A DNA stretch of 64,000 nt from Hyalella azteca (taxonomy: Eukaryota; Arthropoda; Malacostraca; Amphipoda; Hyalellidae), in contig NW_025947503.1 of NCBI RefSeq assembly GCF_000764305.2, forward strand, positions 50,321-114,320. The letters run 5' to 3'. Both the position numbers and the translations under genes were made by a program. Within the stretch, counting starts at the first letter, position 1. Each line of letters starts with the position of its first letter. Below the pieces are notes generated by a model. It ran no database searches and was not told the DNA's origin. It saw only the letters and a program-made list of their open reading frames with translations. Below, piece after piece: positions 1-11,399 of the stretch.

Positions 1-600
1 TGCTTAATCCTGTTCCTTTTTATTTTAGACCTGAATAAATAAAGATCCCGTAATAATAAGCATTTATCTACTCAAAATACCTTGAATTAATTTAGCATTT
101 CTTTGAAAATCTCCTTCCATATGTGGACTTTGCTTTGATTGAAAAACGGGTGATATGCTTTTCAATGACTCGGAAATCCTTCAGCTACGATGCGTGACCC
201 TCTCAACTTTGTCTCCGGAGAGCCTTTACCGCATCGAGTCTTTTTTAATTTCCGAATCTTTTATGGCGCTTCATAACCCTGTTTTTTTTATCTTCATGAA
301 TAACGGGTTGGGCGGACTGCGGAGCGAGTTTGCGACTCCGTTACCTCTTCACTTGCAGTGAAGCGAGTCGCTACCACAAGTTCAGGGGGCAGCACAGAGC
401 AAACATAGGAGTAATAGTATTTGTTGTTATCGTTATTTATTCATTAAAGAAAAAATGCACTAACCAGGGCGTGACTCGTGTTTTTGATTGCCTTCAAATC
501 CTGTTTAGTATCTTCTCGTTCACAAAGTTTTGTCCAGGTGGAGAATAAGAGAAAGTTTAACGAAGGAGTTAATTTAGCGTGTAGAATGTAAAAATCGTGA
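1..600. other. No gene recognised
   Basis: AT-rich sequence without a convincing exon, RNA gene or repeat. Short open frames here show no recognisable motif. Confidence 0.5.
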
Positions 601-3600
601 TCCTAATTTCTGTAAAGTGTGAGGTTGCAAACACTCGTTATCTTGCCCGGCCTGATAAGCGGCCTCTTGCTTATCATGCAGCGCAGCTCAGGGCGTTTGC
701 CTGAAGTAAATTTTCAGGTCCAACAATAACCCGACGCGGTATGTATCCTGGATACGCGGCCCAACAGCTCATATATGCCAGGCGTCAAGCGCACAAACTC
801 TGACAAATATATATTAAATTTTCAATTTTAATTAACCCATGCCGTGCGACGCTGAAATTATTCAATTTGTAACTCTGAGACATTTGCAATACTTTAATTA
901 AAACCATTATCTCGTGTACCTACCGGCGTGGAAAACTTTAGTGAGGAAAATGCCTGGGACGAGTCTTGACCGGTGTCATCAATTCAATTCACGTTCTTTC
1001 TTGTAGGATTCATTAGTTCATTGCTGTTCATTCAAATCATATTCCTCATGAGTTGATTAATTTTTCACAAATGAATAAAAAAAGTGTTTCAAGGAAGGTA
1101 CCTCGCACTAGTAATAAACGAACCTGAGGAATAAGCAGCTTCATTTCAATCACCACTCATTGAACCTCAGTCCAGCGAACTTCGGGTTGCTTTCCGGACA
1201 TTTTTTCTAATTGCTTCATTGCGACCTACGCAAATTTCTTGAGTGAACCTATGCAAACGATGAAACATCTGACATAAAAATGCTCGAGGAATACTTAGTT
1301 TGGAGTCATAAACATGAAATTTCAAACCACAGACCTGCACCAGAAGGCGGTGCGCAATTTCAGGCTCCAACACTCGTTATCTTACCCGGCCTGGTAAGCG
1401 GCCTCCTGCTTATCTCTCCGCGCATCTCAGGCGCTGCAGGTAACACAGATTGTGACAGGGCAAATCTAAATCTAAAAAAGCGCGAGTAAAACAACAGATT
1501 AATAGTAAAAAATTTTAATGTATTTCAAACTAGCGGCTTCGTCTGGCATATCCCCGGAACGATAATCCCTACAAGTTTAGTATACTGACATTCCAAACCC
1601 GTTATTCCCAATCGCAGTAATAATAAAGCGTATACGTGCTAACGAAAAAAAGGCCCGTTCAAACCAATATTTTACCATTGAACCTGGAACTACCACAAGA
1701 TTCTTGCTTCAAAATATTAAAAATATGTGATTCTTCTGATTTAAATTGATGTGCAAATTTCATTCTCGTCGAAAACTAAATTGTAACCCTTGGTCCTATC
1801 TTTATCAGAAGTTTTTGTTATGCTATGCTTATATGGAATTTTTCAATGTTACTGTAGTAATGACTAGTAAGTTCAAAAGTAAGTTAGGGTAGTTGAAATT
1901 AGAGAGCAAGTTCGTGATTAGAGAGCATGGAAGTTGGAGTCACTGAGTGCCGTAGTGACAACCTCTTCTTATTTGTGATAGCTTTCCGCTAACGCCATTG
2001 TATTCACTCATGTAAAGGGCCCTTGTTAATTAGCTAATGCATGTTGTTTTACCTCTTGGTCCGGCCAAACATATTATTGCCTATTGCGAAAACCATGGTG
2101 ATATTAGTGATATTACAGCAGGTGAATGCAATAATGTGGATATTAAATATATTCCATAAATAAAAACTTACATTGGAAAGTGCACCTGCTTTTTCGCCAT
2201 TAAAGTACTTGAGATACTTACGTGTACGATGGCGCAGCTCTGAAGTGTTTCCAGTCAACGTGCACTAAATACAGCTATGTATATTCAACAGGTTCAAACA
2301 CCAAGATACACAGGCACGAGCGAACACTTCACTGCGCCAACAATACTTCACCCTGAAGACACTTCTCAGAATCTTGCAAGTTTGTGATCAATTCGCGCTG
2401 CTTAGCACGTCGCAGATAACGGCATGCGCCGTTTTATGTGCAGCAGATAAAGGCGAATGCCGGCGTAGCCACAGCAACCTCCGACCTCGGCAATCCACTC
2501 GTTCGTGTATCGAGTTAAAATTGGATTTATTTAATCGAGTTGCGTACACTGCCAGAGCCGCCCCAGAGCAGGCGTTGGGCAGGTTTGAGCAGGCGGTGCT
2601 CTGTAAGGGCTGCGTGACGGCAGGACAGAGCACACCTGGGCAGGTACTCAGAAGCTAATTAGCGCTGATACGCGGCTGGCGATATCGTCTCTAAAGCGGA
2701 CATTTCTGCTCTATCGCTGCTCTATCGCGTCTCTACGTCGGCTCTGCAGCCGGCGACGGCCGGCTCTATTCCCTGCCCTAAATTTTAACTGGGGATCCCG
2801 AATGCACCCATACATATTTATTCTGGATAAAGAAATTTGTGCCGTCAGATAAATCACCTCAGCGAAGGTGAGGAAAGCAACAGAGTCCCCTCTGGTTTTG
2901 CGGTTCGAAATTTGTGGCATTTTTCTGCAACAAATTACGGCCTACAGGGATGATCTACAGTGGAATGAGTGTTAAGTACGAATTAGGCACTTTGTTCTTT
3001 TTTGTATTGAATTTCAGTCGAAAGCCCGTTAGTGATATCACTGTGAGGATGTAAAATTAGGTTCTAGAAGGCACTGATTTGGAGGCGACAACAGTAGGGA
3101 TCGACCTCAACATGTGTGTTGGTAGCCAGGAGTTATACAGTTAGCAACTCATGTAACGGCGTTGTCAACTTGCTGTGGCGCACTTTGGCTACTTTATCAT
3201 AGCTGACAAGAACTGTCTTTATTGGTGAGTTACACAACTAATTTATACTTCGAACATAGGATTGAATCAAACGATTGGTTATAATTTTGAATAAAATTGG
3301 AATTAGTTCAACTGTGATTGTCATTTCGTATTTGCCGAACTGGTCAGTGTTGAAATATAATTTATTTGACGTGTACGGTTGCGGAGCTGTAGTCAGTGTG
3401 CTTCTGGAGAGAGGGCAGTAGACCAGATTGAAGGTAGGGTTTGAAATACTCGTCTGGGATGCTCTCGGATCAAAGGGGAGTCCTGATCTCATGTTGAAAC
3501 TGTCAAGCCGCTACCAATATTGGACATCCATTATGCCAAGTGTACATATTTGATGTTCCTTTGATTACGCTCCTTTGTATTGATAATGTATTAGGTATTC

Positions 3601-4085
3601 CATTTAGTCTTGTTTATATAAACTGTCCATGGTTGATGGAAGTGTTTCAGGGAAGGTACCTCGCACTAGTTATAAACGAACCCGCGGAAAAAACAGCTTC
3701 ATTACAACCACCACTCATTGAACTTCAGTCCAGCGAACTTAGGCGGAATCGGAGGGATTTCCGGACAAAAAAAAAACGATGGAACCATTGACGTGAAGAA
3801 GCTCGAGGAATACTTAGTTTGGAGTCATAAACGGAAAATTTCAAACCAGAAGGCGGCGCGCAGTTTCAGGCTCCTACACTCGTTATCTTGCCCGGCCTGA
3901 TAAGCGACCTCCTGCTTATCTCGCCGCGCATCTCAGGCGCTGCAGGTAACACAGATTGTGACAGGGCTAATGTAAATCTAAAAAAGCGCGAGTAAAACGA
4001 CAGATTAATAGTTAAAAATTTTAATGTATTTCAAACTAGCGGCTTCGCCTGGCATTTCCCCAGAACGATAATCCCTTCAAATTTA
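600..4085. mobile_element. Dispersed repeat family R1, nested copies
   Basis: Several blocks recur elsewhere in the window. The block at about 1085-1575 is repeated in the same orientation at about 3648-4080. A GATAAG-rich core beginning CTCGTTATCTT occurs at about 634, 1372, 3878 and 15140. Blocks at about 780-960, 2380-2560 and 2770-2940 match 14150-14330, 13540-13690 and 14590-14820. The shared order suggests one mobile element family with internal duplications. I see no transposase frame and could not assign a class; a Helitron-like or other non-autonomous DNA element is possible. Confidence 0.6.
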
Positions 4086-4170
4086 GTATTGTATAGTATA
4101 GTATCTTCGGCATTAAATAAATAGGCCTGGATAGGCCTGTCGCTGATTCTTGTACTTTTCTTGACTAGAT
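4085..4170 (-). mobile_element. SINE 3' tail, minus strand
   Basis: On the minus strand this reads a CAAGAATCRGCGACAGGCC-type motif, a short inverted repeat around AGGCCTATCC, then a TGCCGAAGATACTATACT end. The same tail occurs on the plus strand at 10838-10925 and, diverged, at 18856-18960 and 51650-51680. It ends in a 5-bp microsatellite, as SINE 3' ends often do. Confidence 0.55.
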
Positions 4171-4312
4171 CAATTCTATCATCCACACACCGGTTTTTCA
4201 ATTCTATCATCCACACACCGGTTTTTCAATTCCATCATCCACTCACCGGTTTTTCAATTCTATCATCCACTCACCGGTTTTTCAATTCTATCATCCACAC
4301 ACCGGTTTTTCA
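4168..4312. repeat. 28-bp minisatellite, about 5 units
   Basis: The unit contains CATCCACACACCGGTTTTTC and repeats with a period near 28 bp. It abuts the SINE tail to its left. Units differ by single substitutions, such as CACTCACC for CACACACC. Confidence 0.85.
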
Positions 4313-4329
4313 TCATCCACGTACCGGCT

Positions 4330-5965
4330 GCACGATGTGGTACCGTCCGTCCACCCCTTGGAAAATGCACCGAAATTTCGATAAAAAATTTGCGTCCATT
4401 TTTGAAGTTTCTGCATCGCTGCTTGCGGGGATATTTGACAGGAGAAATTGTCATGGCTTGGAGGTAGCTTCGGAAATACATTTTTTCAAAGACATTGTAC
4501 AAGAAAGGGCATTGATGAAGTGCAGAAATAGCGGTGATGTCCATCGGATTTGTAAGATGAAAATAACGGTAGAAGTGTTAACCATTGCCGTTTTAGAAAT
4601 TTCCAAGTGATGTTTTAAAAATTGTCAGTAATGGCAATTTTGATAATTGTCAACGGCCATTGCCGTTTTAAAAATGGCCAATCATTGTGGTTTCAGAACT
4701 CAGCGGCTCCGGTGAATTGTTTTTTTTTCATGTCCACCCTAATTGAAATCATCAACCGCTGTCCTTAAATTGCAGATGATATCCAAATCATCGGGTGAAT
4801 ATTGACAGTTGAAATCTAGTCATCTAGTCTCCAGCGAGTAGCGTTGACGTAAAACTTCCAACACATCGACGTTGGTTGATTCACGTTGATTTTACGACAG
4901 CTTTTCGCGGGTTTGTGAAGAATTGTGCCGATTATTTGGCGAACATCATTGTTAAATACGAAGAAGTTTATCAGGAATTACAATAATCGAAAAGTATTCG
5001 CATCGCTTGAGATCGCCGGTTGGAAGAGATGATTCTAGAGTGAAAGGAAAAAGGAAAATTAATTATTAATAAAATTAAAAATTAATAAAATTTGAATGAT
5101 GAAGCACATTAGACAAACAAATGTTGTTAATGATCTTGTATATATGCTTCAAGTAAAATAAATCTTTCGATCATTATAAAATGAATTATAGTTCATGTAA
5201 AGAATTTTACTGAACACACTTCTCTCGTATACAAAAGGTTGGGACCTTTTAGGTAGGACCAGAGTTAATGTGCTCAGACAAAATTCATTCTGAACCAAAC
5301 TTCACCGAGATTGTTCAGCAATTTGGTACGTTATCATTTACTTATGTTATGATCCTTTTATTACTTGTTAACCTTGGCTATTTTCTTTATATTGTTTATA
5401 ATCTCGTATAACCTCAATTTGTTTTCAAATTGTTCATTCGTTGTTTTCAGAAACCAAGTTACAATCCACAACGAGTTTTCATTCTGAACAATCCCCTGAA
5501 AAATGAGCCATATTCTTTATAGAGTTCATTAATATGAACTCTCTCTCTCTTATTCTAATTGATTTAGTTTATTCAATCCAATTATAAATAGTAAGCGGTA
5601 ATATATTTTTTTCTCAGAAAGATTTGCGTTTGAGTTGACATTTATCTGGCAAATTGACTATTTATTGAGTCTTTTTAACATATATGCATTTGAAGTTACA
5701 TATATTGATATAATGATTTCAACTTCAGACTGAATAGTAATATTCACAATATGTTCAATACCGAATATTCCACCTAAAAATAACTTGTCTGTCTTAAAAA
5801 ATCAAACGAATATATTGATCAGTCATAGTACTTATCAATTATCATAGCAATTTATCAATCAATCATAGCATAGCATAGCAATCATAGCAATTTATCCTGT
5901 ACTGAATCGGGAAAATTTATCGAATTAGCGAATTATTAATAGTTGATAGTTTAATAATAATAAAT
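4330..5965. other. AT-rich stretch, no gene recognised
   Basis: No exon-like open frame with a recognisable domain is visible. Short reiterations of ATCATAGCA occur near 5840-5900. Confidence 0.5.
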
Positions 5966-5968
5966 TAA

Positions 5969-6316
5969 TTAATAGTTTGCGCTCACTTTGATCAAATTTT
6001 CCGTAGAATCTCGAGATTTGTACTTATTTCTCCTCACATCTTTCTTCCCCCTACCGCCATTATGCGATCGCGTATCGTTAATATCATCCAAACTTTCGAT
6101 CAAATCTTCGATTTCGTCCCACTTTTTGAAAATCATGTTCGAATAAATCGGGACAAAATCAACATTATTTCCGCCAATGTCCAAGTTGGGGGAAGGTTGA
6201 ACCCCATGTCCAGAAGGTGCATGTGGGGGTTGAGCCCCAAAACCAGTGGGAGCAGTCAGGGGTTGCGCGAACCCCGAATTCAAGTTGTAGGGTGAAGTCG
6301 GGGTCGCGTTTATGGT
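5969..6316 (-). CDS. Uncharacterised open frame, possible exon or gene remnant
   Basis: A minus-strand frame is open from just inside a TAG at 6319-6317 to a stop at 5969. The N-terminal half is low-complexity and rich in Pro, Gly, Ala and Gln with recurring GxQP-like turns. The C-terminal half is acidic (KKWDEIEDLIESLDDIND) and then basic (GGRGKKDVRRNK). That composition is more protein-like than the surrounding AT-rich DNA would give by chance. There is no good in-frame start codon near the N-terminus, so it may be an exon with an upstream acceptor or a transposon gag-like remnant. No family recognised. Confidence 0.3.
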   Translation of the reverse strand, partial: TINATPTSPYNLNSGFAQPLTAPTGFGAQPPHAPSGHGVQPSPNLDIGGNNVDFVPIYSNMIFKKWDEIEDLIESLDDINDTRSHNGGRGKKDVRRNKYKSRDSTENLIKVSANY

Positions 6317-6319
6317 CTA

Positions 6320-7325
6320 ACCCGTTGCCAGGTGACCATTGCTCCCTAATTGTGGGGGATTTATATTTTGCTGCCGTAGAGGCTCCTATATTCCCCAGCT
6401 GGTACTCCCCAACCAGCCATGCTTAGGGTAAGATCTATACAATTTACCCCAAGTTTAAAATTTCAAAGCAAAATACTTCGAGGAGGAGAATTTTTCAAAA
6501 TAACCCAAACACAAGGAAAAAATATTTTAGGGTAATCCTGTAGATGGATATTTATGGACATGAGGTTTTTGAAGTAGAAATGTCGTTAAAAAAGTTTTAA
6601 CTGGAAAAATGTGAATCATGTGAAAAATTAATGCCAGTGAATCACTGAATTGACCGCACATATAATAAATTAGAACTAGAATAAATAAAAAAACAGAATT
6701 CGACGACGAATAAGCAAAAACAGGAAAGCATATGAAAAAGTAAACAATCCAAGACAAGATTTGAAACCAAGAAAAATGTTCTGAAAAAATGGATTAACGA
6801 AATAGATGGAATTATATTATTTTCTTATTTCTATAAATAGAAATTCTTTCCATGTGCAGAAATTCTTTCTAAATAAAGAAACTGTTTTTATTTACAGAAA
6901 TTATTTCTATACATCGATTATTTAAAAAAAAACACAGATGATCTGCTTCTATCATCGCGGCGCTGGTTGTTGCACTCAATTCAATGATTGTGTTTAATGT
7001 TCCTGTCTGACTTCCTGCAATAATTTCATTCACATAATAAAAAATTAATAAAAAATATTAAATATCAGAGATGCACGTGCCAGCCACAGCACAGAGACAA
7101 GCACACTGACCGTCTCTGCGCACCATGCCTTATCTCTGCCGTTACCGTTATCGCTTCAGGATAATAAGAGATATACAATAAAACGTTATTATTAAACATT
7201 ACCTATACATTAATGTTATATGGAAGTTACCGTATGTTGGATAACTTATACATATTGATTATATGAATTATATATAAACAAATAGGTTATCGTGGCGTTA
7301 AAGGGGACAGATTATCGATGTAACT
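6320..7325. other. AT-rich stretch, no gene recognised
   Basis: No coding or RNA gene signal seen. A short tract at 6840-6910 reiterates AAATTCTTTCTA-like segments. Confidence 0.5.
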
Positions 7326-7327
7326 TG

Positions 7328-7525
7328 AGAATCCTGGTATCCTGAATACCATCACCCCAAATCCTGCTATCCTGAATACCGTTACCCTAAGTCCTGGTAT
7401 CCTGAATACCGTCACCCCAAATCCTGGTATCCTGAATACCGTCACCCCAAGTCCTGGTATCCTGAATACCGTCACCCCAAATCCTGGTATCCTGAATACC
7501 ATCACCCCAAATCCCGTCATCCCGG
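7328..7525. repeat. 30-bp minisatellite, about 6-7 units
   Basis: The unit includes CCTGGTATCCTGAATACCGT and repeats every 30 bp. Because 30 is divisible by three, an open frame runs through it on the minus strand (a VFRIPGFGVT-type repeat); I treat that frame as a by-product. Confidence 0.85.
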
Positions 7526-7984
7526 ATCGCCCTCGCATATCCTATTATATATAATCCTTTCAATAATTTAAAAGATTAAACACGTTAATTGAAGTGAGAT
7601 CCAGTAAAATTTACGTTAAATGCAATTCTTCGTGAGTCTCATCAAGAAATGCGAAAGTAAATTGAAATTATTTTCAAATATAACTCATATTTTCCAAATT
7701 AGATATTGAAGTCAACATTTTCTAATTGAAATCTCACCTCCATTTACCAGTGTCAGAGAATTACACACTTAAAATTAAAATTCATATATGCGTGGTGCCA
7801 AGCTGACGAAAATAAGTTCATGGCGAGGACAGGTAAACGACATGCTCTACATTCAAATTTGAATTTATTGAAAACAACTAAAGCCGGAGTCGCCCGTCCA
7901 CTGGAGAGGTAGAGGAAAGTAGTGCCCCCCTCCGTTATCATGAACATCTCGTCACGACATTCATCCTATGAGATTACGTGTTTA

Positions 7985-8260
7985 ACGTTTCAGAATTACA
8001 ATTAGTTATGGTATAGAATTAGAATTACATTCAGTTATGGTTTAGAATTAGAATTAGAATCAATTTATCATTTTTAGAATTAGAATCAATTATCATTTTA
8101 GAATTAGAATCAAATATAATTTTTGAATTAGAATCAATTATTATTTTAGAATTAGAATCAATTTCTTAGAATTTAGAATCAATTACGCTTTAGAAGTAAA
8201 ATCAATTATTATTTAGAAGCAGAATCAATTATCATTTTTGGATTAGATTACGTTATTTAG
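7985..8260. repeat. Degenerate TTAGAATTAGAATCAA-type repeat
   Basis: Imperfect reiterations of TTAGAATTAGAATCAATTAT occur through this interval. It is an old, decayed minisatellite without a coding signal. Confidence 0.65.
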
Positions 8261-8420
8261 AAAAACCGTTTCAGTAAATCATTGGGAACGAATATGAAAC
8301 GTTTAGAAATTTTGATGAAATGTAAATGTAATTGAAATTGGATGAATGTCAATTTCTTAAGGGGAACTTAGCGAGCGAGCTTAAGGCTCTTCCAGAAGCA
8401 GTCATTAAGTGCGGCACAGG

Positions 8421-8711
8421 CTAATTTAACGACTTACGGCTTCTTTGTGGGAAGAACAGGCCTTCTGGGTGCAGGTGAGGAGTTGTCCAGTTGAAGGCAC
8501 GGAGAGTCGGTTTCTCGCAGTCGCTACAGAACCAGTGAAACGACTCTGTTTTCTGTAGGAAAGAGTATTCTTCAGAGCTCAGCTTCGCGCAACTGATGCA
8601 AATGACATCCTCGCAGTGTTCACAGATGACCATCTGATCATCTGCTCTCAACGAGGTCTCTTTGCAAAACTTGCATGCATCTTCAACTACGCACTTCGAT
8701 CTCCTATTCGG
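8421..8711 (-). CDS. PHD-like zinc-finger protein fragment, probably transposon-associated
   Basis: The minus-strand frame is open from at least 8711 to the stop at 8421. It shows four paired metal-binding elements in order: CKFC, then CEHC, then CISC, then HWFC followed two residues later by Cys. The Cys4-His-Cys3-like spacing resembles a PHD finger. After the last Cys it continues about 30 residues (PTLRAFNW) and stops. The frame has no plausible start codon, and repeat DNA shared with position 1578 begins at about 8709, so this is an exon or a fragment cut by a repeat. PHD-like fingers of this type are common in invertebrate transposable-element proteins, which is the likeliest origin. Confidence 0.5.
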   Translation of the reverse strand, partial: PNRRSKCVVEDACKFCKETSLRADDQMVICEHCEDVICISCAKLSSEEYSFLQKTESFHWFCSDCEKPTLRAFNWTTPHLHPEGLFFPQRSRKSLN

Positions 8712-9220
8712 AGATCGTATACTGACATTCCAAACCCGTTATTCCCAATCGAGGTAATATTAATAAAGCAAATACGTGCTAACGAAAAAATGACCCGTTC
8801 AAACCAATATATTACCATTGAACATGGAACTTCCACAAGATTCTTGTTTCAAAATATGAACAAATATGTGATTCTTCTGATTTAAATTAATGTGCAAATT
8901 TCGTTCTCGTCGAAAACAAAATTGTAACTCTTGGTCCAATATTTTTCAGAAGTTTTTTATGCTATGCTAGTATAAGAAATTTGCCCATGTTTATGTAGTA
9001 ATGACTAGTAAGTTTAAAAGTAGTTTAGGGTAGTTGAAATTAGAGCGCAAGTTCGTGATGAGAGAGCATGGAAGTTGGAGTCACTGAGTGCCGTGGTGAC
9101 AACCTCGTCTTATTTGTGATAGCTTTCCGCTAACACCATTGTATTCACTCATGTAAAGGGCCCTTGTTAATTAGCTAATGCATGTTGTTTCACCTCTTGG
9201 TCCGGCCCAACATTATTGCC
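8709..9220. repeat. Dispersed repeat copy (matches 1578-2080)
   Basis: From ACTGACATTCCAAACCCGTT onward the sequence follows 1578-2080 closely, with scattered substitutions and small indels. This is one segment of the R1-associated repeat. Confidence 0.75.
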
Positions 9221-9825
9221 TTCGGAAGCGTTTAAATTTTTCCTGGAAAGTTTGCCGCAAAACTTGCCGTTTGATACGAGAATCAACTTCAAATTGCGCC
9301 GGTCACGATGTCAGTGCTCGGTTCGCTGTCTTGTCTTAAGATTCTCATAAGTGCGTCCACTGGCTCTCTTACTAACAACTTTCTTCAGGTTGGGCCAACC
9401 TTAATTTATTAACTTAACCTTAATTTGAATCGCCACTAATAGGCCGTTATATCCACATCTGAATACCGCTTACGGCAATATTTTGGAAGGTGTGTATTTA
9501 TTTGTTTCATCATTAAACTACCTTTGATAATATTCTGCGCATTGAATATTAATCTATTGAATATATTGAATAAAATTGTTAACTTACGAAATTTATCAGC
9601 TTACAGCGCTAATAAATTTCGCTTTAAATTTAATTTTCGCAGCGCTTCTTTATAGTTTTAGCGTCCATTCTTCAGTTCAGCTCCGAGTTTGTACTTCGCC
9701 TCCAAAATTTTTTTTCGCAACCAGAGAACTTACCGTGGATTCCCTATAAAATAAAATAAAACAATTATATTTGCGTTAAATCCTTACACTATTCTCTCAT
9801 TCAGAATAAATTTTCTGTTCTGATT
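9221..9825. other. No gene recognised
   Basis: AT-rich non-coding sequence leading into the satellite array. Nothing convincing seen on either strand. Confidence 0.5.
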
Positions 9826-10720
9826 ACACCCCACACGATAAGTATCCTGGGTACGTACATCAGCAGCCTCTATATACATACCCCGACACGATAAGTATCC
9901 TGGTACGTACATCAACAGCCTCTATATACATACCCCGATACGATAAGTATCCTGGATACGTGCATCAATAGCCTCTATATACATACCCCGACACGATAAG
10001 TATCCTGGATACGTACATCAACAGCCTCTATATACATACCCCGACACGATAAGTATCCTGGATACGTACATCAACAGCCTCTATATACATACCCCGACAC
10101 GATAAGTATCCTGGATACGTACATCAACAGCCTCTATATACATACCCCGACACGATAAGTATCCTGGATACGTACATCAACAGCCTCTATATACATACCC
10201 CGACACGATAAGTATCCTGGATACGTACATCAACAGCCTCTATATACATACCCCGACACGATAAGTATCCTGGATACGTACATCAACAGCCTCTATATAC
10301 ATACCCCGACACGATAAGTATCCTGGATACGTACATCAACAGCCTCTATATACATACCCCGACACGATAAGTATCCTGGATACGTACATCAACAGCCTCT
10401 ATATACATACCCCGACACGATAAGTATCCTGGATACGTACATCAACAGCCTCTATATACATACCCCGACACGATAAGTATCCTGGATACGTACATCAACA
10501 GCCTCTATATACATACCCCGACACGATAAGTATCCTGGATACGTACATCAACAGCCTCTATATACATACCCCGACACGATAAGTATCCTGGATACGTACA
10601 TCAACAGCCTCTATATACATACCCCGACACGATAAGTATCCTGGATACGTGCCCCAACAGCCCCTATATACAATATCCCGACACGATAAGTATCCTGGAT
10701 ACGCGCCCCAACAGCCCCTA
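9826..10720. repeat. 53-bp satellite array, about 17 units, truncated by an assembly gap
   Basis: Near-identical units contain CGACACGATAAGTATCCTGG and repeat every 53 bp; starts at 10148, 10201 and 10254 give the period directly. The central units are almost perfect and the two outer ends are more diverged. The array runs into Ns at 10721, so its true length is unknown. A single related unit lies inside R1 at about 729-778. Confidence 0.95.
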
Positions 10721-10763
10721 NNNNNNNNNNNNNNNNNNNNNNNNNNNNNNNNNNNNNNNNNNN
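10721..10763. other. Assembly gap (43 N)
   Basis: A run of N directly follows the satellite array, which suggests that the assembler could not cross the repeat. Confidence 0.99.
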
Positions 10764-10837
10764 AGTCTTAAAATGCCTCGTACCCTACGGAACAACTGAT
10801 ATCTAGAAGCGATTTTAAATCTACCGTCCGTAAGGCC

Positions 10838-10925
10838 AGTCTAGTCAAGAAAAGTACAAGAATCGGCGACAGGCCTATCCAGGCCTATTCTTTAATGCCG
10901 AAGATACTATACTATACTATACTAT
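10838..10925 (+). mobile_element. SINE 3' tail, plus strand
   Basis: Carries the AAGAATCGGCGACAGGCC motif, a short inverted repeat (AGGCCTATCCAGGCCTAT) and a terminal ACTAT microsatellite. It matches 4085-4170 in reverse complement. Confidence 0.6.
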
Positions 10926-11097
10926 GTGATCCCTCAGGAATACTCAGGGCCCGTCCTCGGGGCGACTGCGATGATGTGTTCAGCCTTTTATATGACACCG
11001 ACCGATGGCCTTCATCAACAACTGAGACATCGCCTGAAAACTTCCCAGGGCATGAGCTGGTAAAAGAAGGAAACCTCTTAGTGTACCGGAGACTTCA

Positions 11098-11395
11098 TTG
11101 ATACTTCCGGCAGTAAAATCTTGTCTTCTGGCAACATTGCCTTGTCTTCCGGCAATTAAACCAAGTGTTTTGGCAACAAAATCTTATCTCCGGGCAACAA
11201 ATCTCTGTCGTCTGTCAACAAAACCATGTCTTCTGACTACAAAATTTTGTCTTCTATCAACACAACCTTGTCACCTGACAAAAAACCTGGTCTTAGGGCA
11301 ACCAAGATTAGTCATCCAGTAACAAAATCTTGTCTTCCGTCAACAAAAACCTTGTCTTACGACAATCAAACTTTGTCTTCCAGCAACAAAACGTT
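11098..11395. repeat. Degenerate minisatellite of about 18-20 bp
   Basis: The unit resembles CAACAAAATCTTGTCTTCYG and recurs with variable spacing. No coding role seen. Confidence 0.75.
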
Positions 11396-11399
11396 GGCC

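Noticed and set aside
9826..10720. CRISPR-like array
   Set aside because: Units are contiguous with no unique spacers and the genome is eukaryotic; it is a satellite. The same holds for the other tandem arrays.
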